DNA from: a virus
Length of the DNA stretch: 27,374 nt
Direction: 5' to 3' (one strand)
Virus record (IMG/VR): IMGVR_UViG_3300028837_000843
Location: 1 to 27,374 of that record
A program made the position numbers and the translations under genes. Positions 1 to 5,548 of the stretch are shown one piece after another. Each line of letters begins with the position of its first letter. The stretch's first letter is position 1. The notes below the pieces were generated by a model that was given only the letters and a program-made list of their open reading frames with translations, was not told where the DNA came from and ran no database searches.

Positions 1-100
1 GATAGCCACACGGATAACCACATATCGAACAATCATGCATAGGCCATTTCGTAATATTCAACTTTACAGCCTGTTTTTTAAAATCATCACCACTTCGCAT
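1..100 (-). CDS. Cysteine-rich small protein, 5' part only
   Basis: The first 33 codons of a gene that runs off the left edge. It starts at ATG (98-100) behind a strong GGAGG seven bases upstream. The visible protein begins MRSGDDFKKQ and reaches a cluster DCSICGYPCGY, a CxxCxxxC-type arrangement that suggests a bound zinc. I recognise the general style of a small phage or cassette protein with this cluster but know no function for it. It is the last gene in the row of small minus-strand genes and is separated from the gene at 186-380 by the palindromic element at 137-174. Confidence 0.6.
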   Translation of the reverse strand, partial: MRSGDDFKKQAVKLNITKWPMHDCSICGYPCGY

Positions 101-136
101 AATATTTCCTCCTATAATCTCAAAAGGTTTAATTTC

Positions 137-174
137 CTGCAACGTCCGATAAATGTTTGACCGTTGTCTTTACC
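137..174. repeat. attC-like palindromic element, copy A
   Basis: It starts 12 bases beyond the stop of the gene at 186-380. On the plus strand it begins CAACGTCCGATAAATG (140-155), matching the shared pattern CAACGTnnGAYAAAYG of copies B and C. Its ends pair as CAAC/GTTG, with GTC/GAC inside and one unpaired base between the two stems. There is no T-run, so it is a poor intrinsic terminator. Confidence 0.45.
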
Positions 175-185
175 AATGGCAAACT

Positions 186-380
186 TTATTTGTTGTAAAA
201 TGATTTTTTGATGTATTTAATAACTCCTAATAAAGAGAATATAGCAAGCACGAAACAAAATAAGGCGCAACAACTGCAAATAATTAAAGCACCAATTGAA
301 ATTGGATTACCATTCTGCACACCGGGAAGATTAACAAGTGCGCACACTATACAAACTAAACCCATTAGAAATTGAAACAT
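186..380 (-). CDS. Small two-helix membrane protein
   Basis: A 64-aa protein with two hydrophobic segments, roughly residues 3-18 and 28-54, separated by a short polar loop (GVQNGNP), and a lysine-rich C-terminus (IKYIKKSFYNK) that should stay in the cytoplasm. The start ATG has AAGGGG six bases upstream. No family is recognised. It stands alone between palindromic elements A and B, like the single gene of an integron cassette. A holin-like role is conceivable from size and topology, but nothing specific supports it. Confidence 0.6.
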   Translation of the reverse strand: MFQFLMGLVCIVCALVNLPGVQNGNPISIGALIICSCCALFCFVLAIFSLLGVIKYIKKSFYNK

Positions 381-432
381 ATTAAACCCCTTTCTTTAAA
401 AATTAAAAAATAGACTTATTAAATATTTCTTA

Positions 433-461
433 CAACGTTTGACAAATGTGAGTCGTTGCGC
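433..461. repeat. attC-like palindromic element, copy B
   Basis: It begins CAACGTTTGACAAATG (433-448) on the plus strand and ends TCGTTGCGC, next to the stop codon of the gene at 461-688. CAACG at the left can pair with CGTTG at the right. It is the shortest of the three copies. Confidence 0.45.
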
Positions 462-688
462 TATACCTGCGAGTAACTCCCGCAAACTGGACAGCGACCT
501 TCGCTGTCAAAAGATTCCAGACATTTATCAACAGCTTCTACTAAAAGCAATGATTCACTTTGTTTGTTGGTGGAAGTCAATTTTTCTTCCACCAGTTTAT
601 GAAAATTAATACAATCGATACTTTCTCTGTGATGAACAGCGTTACAGATATGTACACCTATACATTCATGACATTCGGGAATTTTCAT
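461..688 (-). CDS. Small cysteine-rich protein, likely zinc binding
   Basis: A 75-aa protein with an N-terminal Cys/His cluster (CHECIGVHIC, then HH and C within residues 6-30) and a C-terminal CPVCG knuckle near residue 67. Several Cys pairs suggest one or two structural zinc sites. It is not assignable to a named family. It ends in TAG, which shows that TAG serves as a normal stop in this region. It sits alone between palindromic elements B and C. Confidence 0.55.
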   Translation of the reverse strand: MKIPECHECIGVHICNAVHHRESIDCINFHKLVEEKLTSTNKQSESLLLVEAVDKCLESFDSEGRCPVCGSYSQV

Positions 689-717
689 TTATAATCTCCA
701 GAGAAAAATTTATTTAC

Positions 718-772
718 ACCAACGTATGACAAACGGCAGTTCGTTTTAATGACTGCCTTTGTCTGTTAGATG
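718..772. repeat. attC-like palindromic element, copy C (best formed)
   Basis: On the plus strand it begins CAACGTATGACAAACG (720-735) and ends GTTAGAT (765-771), a perfect match to the attC core GTTRRRY. The arms GACAAA-c-GGCAGT and ACTGCCTTTGTC form a 12-bp stem with one unpaired C, around an 11-nt loop. A nearly palindromic stem with an extrahelical base is characteristic of integron attC sites. There is no T-run. It lies about 20 bases past the stop of the gene at 791-934. Confidence 0.55.
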
Positions 773-790
773 ATGCAAAACACGGTTTCA

Positions 791-934
791 TCATTTTTCT
801 TTTTTCGCCCAATCTTTTAAAATCCTGTTGATTTGAGCACCATATTTACGGTCTTCTTTTTTTGCAATTTTTTTTACTTTTTTATATATCTCAGTATCAA
901 TGCGTATTTTTATTACCTCTGTTTTTTTAGCCAT
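791..934 (-). CDS. Ribbon-helix-helix (CopG/Arc-like) DNA-binding protein
   Basis: A 47-aa protein starting MAKKTEVIKIRIDTEIYKKV. It shows a short beta strand (VIKIRID), a first helix (TEIYKKVKKIAKKED) and a second helix (GAQINRILKDWAKK), the usual ribbon-helix-helix layout that binds operators as a dimer. A longer frame reaches 973, but the internal ATG at 934 has GGA nine bases upstream and starts right before the strand, so it is preferred. It overlaps the end of the upstream gene by 8 bases. It is probably an autoregulator or small transcription factor; the target is unknown. Confidence 0.6.
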   Translation of the reverse strand: MAKKTEVIKIRIDTEIYKKVKKIAKKEDRKYGAQINRILKDWAKKEK

Positions 935-1151
935 TATTATCTGTCCAGCTCGGTTTTTTTCCTGCGAGTCCATCGTTTACACCATCAGCAATTTTACCGC
1001 CTCGCTGTTTCATTTTCTCAATTATTTTATTATCCCCGAAATTCTCTCCGTGATAATGCCGTCTCAGTCCATAATGATAACCCTGATAATATTCAGAGCT
1101 GCTGAGTATTTTGGATTGATTCATATAAAATTCAAATTGTTTGTGTTCCAT
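927..1151 (-). CDS. Unknown small phage protein
   Basis: A 74-aa, Tyr/His-rich hydrophilic protein (YYQGYHYGLRRHYHG near residues 21-35) with no recognised domain. Its start overlaps the TAA of the upstream gene (TAATG), and its end overlaps the ribbon-helix-helix gene, so it is an operon member. The YYxGY pattern recalls GYYRGYNENKNGY in the protein encoded at 1384-1734, so the two may be distant relatives. Confidence 0.5.
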   Translation of the reverse strand: MEHKQFEFYMNQSKILSSSEYYQGYHYGLRRHYHGENFGDNKIIEKMKQRGGKIADGVNDGLAGKKPSWTDNNG

Positions 1152-1372
1152 TAATAACTATCCTGATGGCGTGCACACAGATATGAACCAGCTCCACATA
1201 TCCATATTTTTGTAGGTTTCCCACAAACCATACATTTGCCCATTTTTTCTTCTTTTGCGTCTGGTTTACAAACCTCACCATCAATAATTTTTGCTCCTAA
1301 TTTCATAACATCAAAACCCATAGATTTAATGAGTGCAGGTGTTGTGTTTGGGTGAATTGTAGCATTTTCCAT
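1151..1372 (-). CDS. Small zinc-ribbon-like protein
   Basis: A 73-aa protein with a C-terminal metal-binding pattern: CMVCG near residues 47-51, then C near 59 and CARH near 66-69. The N-terminal half has no recognised fold. The start ATG has AGGAG upstream, formed partly by the TAG of the preceding gene (TAGGAG). Translation is coupled to the next gene through TAATG. Function unknown. Confidence 0.5.
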   Translation of the reverse strand: MENATIHPNTTPALIKSMGFDVMKLGAKIIDGEVCKPDAKEEKMGKCMVCGKPTKIWICGAGSYLCARHQDSY

Positions 1373-1383
1373 AATTTATACTC

Positions 1384-1734
1384 CTATTTTAAATGTGAAA
1401 AATTTTCGTTATTATTAATTGCAGAATCAATATAGCCATTTTTATTTTCGTTATAACCCCTGTAATAACCGAGGTTATAATTTTTATTTTCTGTTTTTTC
1501 AGCATACGGCAAATCTGAACAATTGTCTAATTTTCCCTGCCAGCAACCCTGAATATATTCTCTCGTTGTGGTTAGTAGGCCGGCTGCAAAATCTCTTTTT
1601 GCTATGCCGAACCTACGACCCAGTTTTTCTTTTTTTGCATCAAACTCTTTCAACATTTCAACTCTACGATCCTCTGAAATAGGATTCAATTTTTTTTCCT
1701 GCTTCTCTGTAATTTTGTATGTTTTGTAGTTCAT
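1384..1734 (-). CDS. Unknown early phage protein
   Basis: A 116-aa hydrophilic protein. The first 50 residues are highly charged and probably helical. The middle has RDFAAGLLTTTREYIQGCW, and the tail is rich in Asn/Tyr/Gly. No motif known to me. It has a good ribosome binding site (AAAGGA seven bases upstream) inside the tiny ORF that precedes it. It ends in TAG. Confidence 0.55.
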   Translation of the reverse strand: MNYKTYKITEKQEKKLNPISEDRRVEMLKEFDAKKEKLGRRFGIAKRDFAAGLLTTTREYIQGCWQGKLDNCSDLPYAEKTENKNYNLGYYRGYNENKNGYIDSAINNNENFSHLK

Positions 1735-1779
1735 TTAGTTTTCCTTTGTTGGGCTATTTGTATTGATTGAGAGTTTCAT
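1735..1779 (-). CDS. 14-codon mini-ORF with a very strong ribosome binding site
   Basis: ATG preceded by TAGGAGGAAACG, encoding MKLSINTNSPTKEN and ending TAA directly against the ATG of the next gene. The binding site is among the strongest here, yet the product is tiny. It could be a leader that couples translation of the downstream gene, or the remaining ends of a gene shortened by deletion. The sequence alone does not decide. Confidence 0.35.
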   Translation of the reverse strand: MKLSINTNSPTKEN

Positions 1780-1825
1780 CGTTTCCTCCTATTATGGTTA
1801 TTAGATTTCTTTTATTTAATCCTCT

Positions 1826-2032
1826 CTATATAATAAAACCATCAACATACTGCCAAGGAAAATATACATTGGCGATTTGTTTGTTAATGTACCCAGTAAG
1901 CGAATTAATATTTAACTGGTCATACTTTCTACAACTATCGGATAACCAATTAAATAGCTGTAGTGAGGTTAAACTTCTACAATTCTGGATATCATAAATA
2001 GGATGATTGTGAAAATATATTGCTTTTCTCAC
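1826..2032 (-). other. Doubtful ORF or gene remnant between 1780 and 2098
   Basis: A 68-codon frame opens at GTG with no convincing ribosome binding site and matches nothing I know. An overlapping frame starts at an ATG near 2072 (MVQTTQYIVAYSRCEK...) and stops after 26 codons, inside the beginning of the first frame. Together they may be one gene with a frameshift, or chance frames. This 300-base stretch otherwise shows no RNA or repeat. Confidence 0.2.
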
Positions 2033-2098
2033 ATCGGCTATATGCCACTATATATTGTGTTGTTTGCACCATAATTTCTTAAAATATAATATGCTTAA

Positions 2099-2551
2099 TT
2101 AGGTGAAAATATTATACAACTCCAACGGTGTTAAACGATAATTAATAAGCCAAAGACGTTTTGCAATGATTTCTGAACACCACCATTTTTTGATATTTTC
2201 CAGATGGATTCTAAGTCCAATCCAGAAAAAAGCACCACAATAATCATATTCAAGCCCTTCCATTTCTAAGCACTCTTTATAAATCTGCCTTACTTTTTCC
2301 TGATAATATGTCGGGAGTGTTACGAATATCCACCGCTTAGGATGTGAATATCTAATATTTTTAAAATGTACTCCATAAGGTTTTCTGCCTCTCCCCCGGC
2401 TGGAAAAACTCTGTCCGTTATGAATATGTTTTGGAAATACTTTTTCTACATGAATTAGTCGCCCAATACGCCATGCCGTAGCTAAATCCAATGGATTGTA
2501 CCATTGAAATTTTTTAAAAGCTAATTGTAATTTAGTGTCATCTCTTTTCAT
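2099..2551 (-). CDS. Papain-like (NlpC/P60, YiiX-type) amidase or hydrolase
   Basis: A 150-aa cytosolic protein. Residues 31-40 contain IHVEKVF with the likely catalytic His34. Residues 46-75 (GQSFSSRGRG...YGVHFK) form the strand region. Residues 102-110 contain YDYCGAFFW, the usual (K/L)xYDYxG element. WWCSEIIA carries the likely nucleophile Cys125, and TPLELYNI ends the domain. This order (H...YDxxG...CSE...P.DL) is typical of permuted NlpC/P60-like enzymes such as YiiX, which cleave amide bonds in peptides or lipid-linked substrates. The substrate is unknown. It lies between accessory genes, away from the tail module, so an anti-host or lysis-related job is more likely than a virion role. 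Confidence 0.6.
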   Translation of the reverse strand: MKRDDTKLQLAFKKFQWYNPLDLATAWRIGRLIHVEKVFPKHIHNGQSFSSRGRGRKPYGVHFKNIRYSHPKRWIFVTLPTYYQEKVRQIYKECLEMEGLEYDYCGAFFWIGLRIHLENIKKWWCSEIIAKRLWLINYRLTPLELYNIFT

Positions 2552-2566
2552 ATCCCTTATTCCGGT

Positions 2567-2764
2567 TTATACTTTGTTATTCGTTATCTCTCCCAATTTT
2601 TTAGTCAACTCAACATATTTTTTCTCTACTTTTTCACACAACCCTTTCCACGCCTCCAAATCTATTTCCAAAACCGCTATCTTATGCTTTAATTGTTCAT
2701 TTTCCTCTAGTAAAGGTTTTATCTTTTGTATCGCTGTATATTCTATTTGGAGTTGACGATTCAT
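2567..2764 (-). CDS. Small coiled-coil protein
   Basis: A 65-aa, strongly helical, charged protein with heptad-like leucines from residue 15 to 58 (LLEENEQLKHKIAVLEIDLEAW...), so probably a dimeric coiled coil. The start has AAAGG upstream. It lies between the amidase gene and the broken DUF5131 gene. No function can be given. Confidence 0.5.
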   Translation of the reverse strand: MNRQLQIEYTAIQKIKPLLEENEQLKHKIAVLEIDLEAWKGLCEKVEKKYVELTKKLGEITNNKV

Positions 2765-2781
2765 AAATGCCTTTCTATTGT

Positions 2782-3175
2782 TTAATCCTCATAAGCTTTA
2801 TATATATCTTGACTATAATTTTTTAATTGACCGCCTTGTAAATACTTTTTAATATTGTTTTTGTAGTGGATATTATCATGTTTGATTGAATCTATCCATT
2901 TTTTTTTGGGAACTATCGGCTTTGGGGAGGTATCAGCTCCTACTATAACTAATTCTATTTCAGATTCATTTAATGCCAAATTTATATTTCCCATCAATGG
3001 TTCGATAGAAAGGAACTTTTTGTTTCCATAATCATGTATGTTTATTCCAATCTGGTATCCATTTAAAACGGGTGTTCATACGCTTTGCATAACAATATGA
3101 ACAATTTCTTTTGCATCCAATGACCGGATTCCATGTATAACCCAACCCCGGCCAGTCTATTTTTGTTCTGTTCAT
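2782..3175 (-). pseudogene. DUF5131 (phage Gp37/Gp68-like) protein, internally deleted
   Basis: The ATG at 3175 has AGG upstream and gives MNRTKIDWPGLGYTWNPVIG followed by CKRNCSYCYAKRMNTRFKWIP, the signature N-terminus of the DUF5131 family. Cys21, Cys25 and Cys28 form a radical-SAM-like CxxxCxxC. That frame stops at 3032. A second frame continues as IGINIHDYGNKKFLSIEPLMGN and runs to 2782, matching the family's later FxSxEPL...VIVG segment. The family's usual stretch of roughly 100 residues between these blocks is missing and the frame changes at the join near 3045, so this is a deletion with a frameshift. The C-terminal 71 codons stay open, but no complete product is possible. Confidence 0.7.
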
Positions 3176-3189
3176 TTTACATACCTGGT

Positions 3190-3340
3190 TTATCCAACTT
3201 ACAAAAAGTTAGAAAGGATTCCTTTCAGTTCCTTTAAGTGAATTTCGCGCTTCCCAGAGGCCAGTTTCGTAACTCAGCACAGGCCAAGTCACCAGAGCCG
3301 GTCTCTCCACGCGCTTAGACGGCAAACCCTGCCGCATAAT
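3190..3340 (-). ncRNA. Probable TnpB guide (omega) RNA scaffold
   Basis: TnpB nucleases use a guide RNA whose scaffold overlaps the 3' end of tnpB and the element's right end. Here the last ~45 codons after the RuvC-III motif are tail sequence, followed by a 6-bp hairpin (GAAAGG/CCTTTC, 3212-3226) and a 5-bp hairpin (AACTT/AAGTT, 3196-3210) at the element end. The limits are estimates. The natural guide would be the phage DNA just below 3196. Confidence 0.4.
3197..3212. repeat. IS607 right-end inverted repeat
   Basis: On the plus strand, reading from outside inward: ACTTACAAAAAGTTAG. It matches the left-end copy (ACTTATAAATAGTTAT on the minus strand) at 13 of 16 positions. The core AACTT...AAGTT is itself palindromic. 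It overlaps the tnpB stop codon. Confidence 0.55.
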
Positions 3341-4378
3341 ATTTTGTGCTGCATTCAAATCCCTGTCAATTTCCTCCCCGCATTCGCATTTGAAAACTCG
3401 GTCGCTAAGGTTCATGTCATTGACAACACCACAACCAAAGCACGTCTTCGTACTTGGAAACCATCTGTCAACAACGTGAACTTTTTGACATTTGTATTCA
3501 AGTTGCCTTCGAGCTTCTCGAAACGAAACATCAACAATAGCCTTTGCCAACTTGTGGTTTTTCACCATGCCAGATACGTTCAAATCTTCAAGACAAACAT
3601 CTGTGTAATTGTTAGCGACATGCCTCGAAAACTTGTGAATAGCGTCACCACGGTAATCGCCAATCCTGACATGCAATCGCTGAAGTTTCAGTCTCGCTTT
3701 ACGAAAGCGATTAGAACCTTTAACCTTTCTTGCAAGAGATTTGTTTAGCAACCTCAAACGAGATGAAAAATTACCAGTCACTCTCGGGTTTTCAAAGACA
3801 GTTCCATCCGACAATGTAGCGAATTTCGATACGCCGAAATCAACTCCGACGGCTTTAATGGTTTGGTTTTCACCATTATTGTCGTCGTCACTCATCTCAA
3901 CATTAATCGAAACAAACCACCAATCAGCTTTGCGAGATACAACAGCAGAAATAATCTTACCGTCATATCTCAGCGGTTCTGTCATTTTAACCCAACCGAG
4001 CTTCGGAATTTTCACCTTGTTATTGTCTACCAATAACACAGTTCCCGAAATGTAAAACGAGTCTCGTACACCTTTCTTTTTGAATCTTGGATAGCCTTTC
4101 TTAGTCTTGAAAAACCTCTTGAATGCGCTATCAAGGTTTCTGAAAGCTTGTTCTGGACTCCACTTAGTAACTTCGTATACAAATGGAAACTCGTCACGTT
4201 TGACAGAATTGAACTGTTTCTTCACAGAAAAAGCTGTTGGCTTTTCGCCAGCCTCGTACAGAGCTTTCCATTTAGCAAGGCCCCAGTTAAAAGCGAGACG
4301 AGAGCACCCTGATGCTTTTGCAAAATATGTGGCTTGCACATTATTTGGAGACAATCTGATTTTATGACTTCTTTGCAC
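3209..4378 (-). CDS. tnpB: TnpB, RNA-guided RuvC nuclease of the IS607 element
   Basis: About 389 aa from a GTG start at 4378, chosen because GGAAG lies five bases upstream and it gives the usual short overlap with tnpA; a frame-opening ATG at 4426 lies deep inside tnpA. The N-terminal domain (HKIRLSPNN...) is followed by the split RuvC core. Motif I is VGVDFGVSKFATLSDG (Asp180), motif II is VCLEDLNVSG (Glu264), and motif III is EIDRDLNAAQNI (Asp338). Between II and III is a zinc finger with Cys313, Cys316, Cys331 and Cys333. All catalytic residues are present, so the nuclease should be active. TnpB cuts DNA matching its omega RNA and helps the element persist at its site. Confidence 0.9.
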   Translation of the reverse strand: MQRSHKIRLSPNNVQATYFAKASGCSRLAFNWGLAKWKALYEAGEKPTAFSVKKQFNSVKRDEFPFVYEVTKWSPEQAFRNLDSAFKRFFKTKKGYPRFKKKGVRDSFYISGTVLLVDNNKVKIPKLGWVKMTEPLRYDGKIISAVVSRKADWWFVSINVEMSDDDNNGENQTIKAVGVDFGVSKFATLSDGTVFENPRVTGNFSSRLRLLNKSLARKVKGSNRFRKARLKLQRLHVRIGDYRGDAIHKFSRHVANNYTDVCLEDLNVSGMVKNHKLAKAIVDVSFREARRQLEYKCQKVHVVDRWFPSTKTCFGCGVVNDMNLSDRVFKCECGEEIDRDLNAAQNIMRQGLPSKRVERPALVTWPVLSYETGLWEARNSLKGTERNPF

Positions 4379-4967
4379 GTTTTCTTCCACCCCTTCTGCC
4401 GTAAAGTCTCGCAGAATACGATGCAATTAGAGCAACAATATCCTCAGAGAACTCTTGCTCAAATTCTTTTGATTCCTTCTCTTGAAGAATGTTCACATTT
4501 ACTCCAAGGCTCTCGCAAAAAGATTTGAATGTATCAAATCCATATCTGCTAATTCTATCCTTATATTCAACTGTGACACATGCTACATCATTATCGGGAA
4601 GGCGTTTCAATAATTTTTTGAATTGTTTTCTTTTTTCGTTAAGACCACTTCCAATATCCTTATATAATTCAACTGACATTCCTGTCTGATTTGCGTACTC
4701 AAGAAGTCTTCCAACTTGTCTTTCAAGATTTTCTGTTTGTTTTTGCGTAGAGCACCTTGCATAAACAAGCATCACATTTCTAACAACAGCCCCAGACAAT
4801 CTTTCCACTTCGGAAAGCGGAACACGCCTTTGATTCCCTGTAGTCCTTACAGTTTGAATCTTTCCAGATAAATCCCACGACCTAATTGTCTGAGTTGTTA
4901 TACCCAGCCTTTTTGCTACCTCCGACAATCGAAGTAGCGTAATCGTAGTGTTTTTGAAACTCTTCAA
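4362..4967 (-). CDS. tnpA: TnpA, IS607-type serine recombinase
   Basis: 201 aa from a TTG start at 4967, chosen because AAGGAG lies exactly seven bases upstream; a longer frame to 5033 has no such site. Residues ~12-58 are a MerR-like helix-turn-helix (LRLSEVAKRLGITTQTIRSW). The resolvase domain follows: YARCST with nucleophile Ser73, ENLERQ, DIGSGLNEKR, EYKDRISRYGFDTF, and the family-typical ending SEDIVALIASYSARLYGRRGG. The catalytic set looks complete. It moves the element by serine recombination and overlaps tnpB by 17 bases. Confidence 0.9.
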   Translation of the reverse strand: MKSFKNTTITLLRLSEVAKRLGITTQTIRSWDLSGKIQTVRTTGNQRRVPLSEVERLSGAVVRNVMLVYARCSTQKQTENLERQVGRLLEYANQTGMSVELYKDIGSGLNEKRKQFKKLLKRLPDNDVACVTVEYKDRISRYGFDTFKSFCESLGVNVNILQEKESKEFEQEFSEDIVALIASYSARLYGRRGGRKRAKKS

Positions 4968-5058
4968 TCGACATCTCCTTTTCAAGAGGAGGTTCAATAG
5001 GAAATACGTCGCCGTTTTCCAATTCAAATTCATTTTTACTGATTCTTAATATACGCAT
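4882..5058 (-). CDS. Small leader ORF inside the IS607 element
   Basis: 58 aa starting MRILRISKNEFELENGDVFP, from an ATG with GAGG five bases upstream. It contains PPLEKEMSIEEFQKHYDYA. It overlaps the 5' end of tnpA in another frame, and the tnpA ribosome binding site lies inside it, so translation of the two is probably coupled. The left-end repeat at 5086-5101 lies upstream of it, which makes it part of the element rather than a phage gene. I have a vague impression of similar small proteins beside IS607 transposases, but no function is known to me. Confidence 0.55.
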   Translation of the reverse strand: MRILRISKNEFELENGDVFPIEPPLEKEMSIEEFQKHYDYATSIVGGSKKAGYNNSDN

Positions 5059-5085
5059 TATTACCTCAAAATGCAAGAAGTTTTT

Positions 5086-5101
5086 ATAACTATTTATAAG
5101 T
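5086..5101. repeat. IS607 left-end inverted repeat
   Basis: On the minus strand, outside to inside: ACTTATAAATAGTTAT, 13/16 identical to the right-end copy. It also lies between two plus-strand direct copies of AAGTTTTTA (5078-5086 and 5098-5106), spaced 20 bp, about two helical turns, as expected for paired binding sites. It could double as a tnpA operator. Confidence 0.55.
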
Positions 5102-5134
5102 TTTTAGGAAACTGCTTTAACCTCTTTAATCTAT

Positions 5135-5200
5135 TTATTTGCGCTTGTATTTTCCCCTAATAATGATTTCACCAGTATACCGGTTTTTTATTGGTTTCAT
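5135..5200 (-). CDS. 21-codon ORF, probably a truncated gene
   Basis: ATG with AGGAT upstream gives MKPIKNRYTGEIIIRGKYKR and then K and TAA. The opening resembles the start of phage pentapeptide-repeat proteins, which continue with A(D/N)LxxAxL repeats; these are absent. It lies just outside the left end of the IS607 element. The preceding 5201-5283 holds only short frames; one ends in an ATGA overlap with this start (...LKQIQEFIRKKELGL), possibly the tail of another lost gene. Confidence 0.3.
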   Translation of the reverse strand: MKPIKNRYTGEIIIRGKYKRK

Positions 5201-5283
5201 AATCCTAATTCCTTTTTTCTTATAAATTCTTGAATTTGTTTTAAATTATTATTCTTACCACAACTTGACAATATTCCATAGTT

Positions 5284-5505
5284 TTAATATTTCCCATCTA
5301 ATCCCAACTCCTTTTTCATTTTATCATTGTAGTGTTTGGCTGTTTCAGGAGAGACGATGGGTTCTTCCTCTTTAGGATATACTTTCTCCCATAACTCCAA
5401 TAGAATATCCAGAATCGCATCCCGAAACTCTTTTTCTGAGGTAAAACGCTGGACAAAATCAATTATAGCAACATCTATTCTGTCTTTAAATTCCTGTAAA
5501 GTCAT
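5284..5505 (-). CDS. Unknown small acidic protein
   Basis: A 73-aa, mainly helical, acidic protein (MTLQEFKDRIDVAIIDFVQR ... PKEEEPIVSPETAKHYNDKM). The start ATG has GGGG six bases upstream, and it follows the replication gene by about 40 bases in the same operon. No family is recognised. Confidence 0.55.
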   Translation of the reverse strand: MTLQEFKDRIDVAIIDFVQRFTSEKEFRDAILDILLELWEKVYPKEEEPIVSPETAKHYNDKMKKELGLDGKY

Positions 5506-5548
5506 AATTAACCCCTTCTATTTTTTTATGTTTCTTTATTTATTGTAT

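Larger units (their letters stand above)
3196..5102 (-). mobile_element. IS607-family insertion element with tnpA, tnpB and a small leader ORF
   Basis: Contains a MerR-HTH plus serine-recombinase transposase and a TnpB nuclease in the standard overlapping order. Base composition is visibly richer in G+C than the flanks. The ends are placed by an imperfect 16-bp inverted repeat, 3197-3212 and 5086-5101. Insertion lies between a 21-codon remnant (5135-5200) and the start of the broken DUF5131 gene (3175). IS607 elements do not make clear target duplications, and none is seen. Confidence 0.75.

Noticed and set aside
718-772. Element C as an ordinary rho-independent terminator.
   Set aside because: Neither side of the stem is followed by a T-run on the transcribed strand, unlike the clear terminator at 9224-9249; it also has sequence relatives at 433 and 140.
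4978-5076. The small ORF at 4882-5058 as a phage gene interrupted by the insertion element.
   Set aside because: The best left-end repeat lies upstream of it, its ribosome site and the tnpA site are nested, and its composition follows the element; kept as an alternative only.
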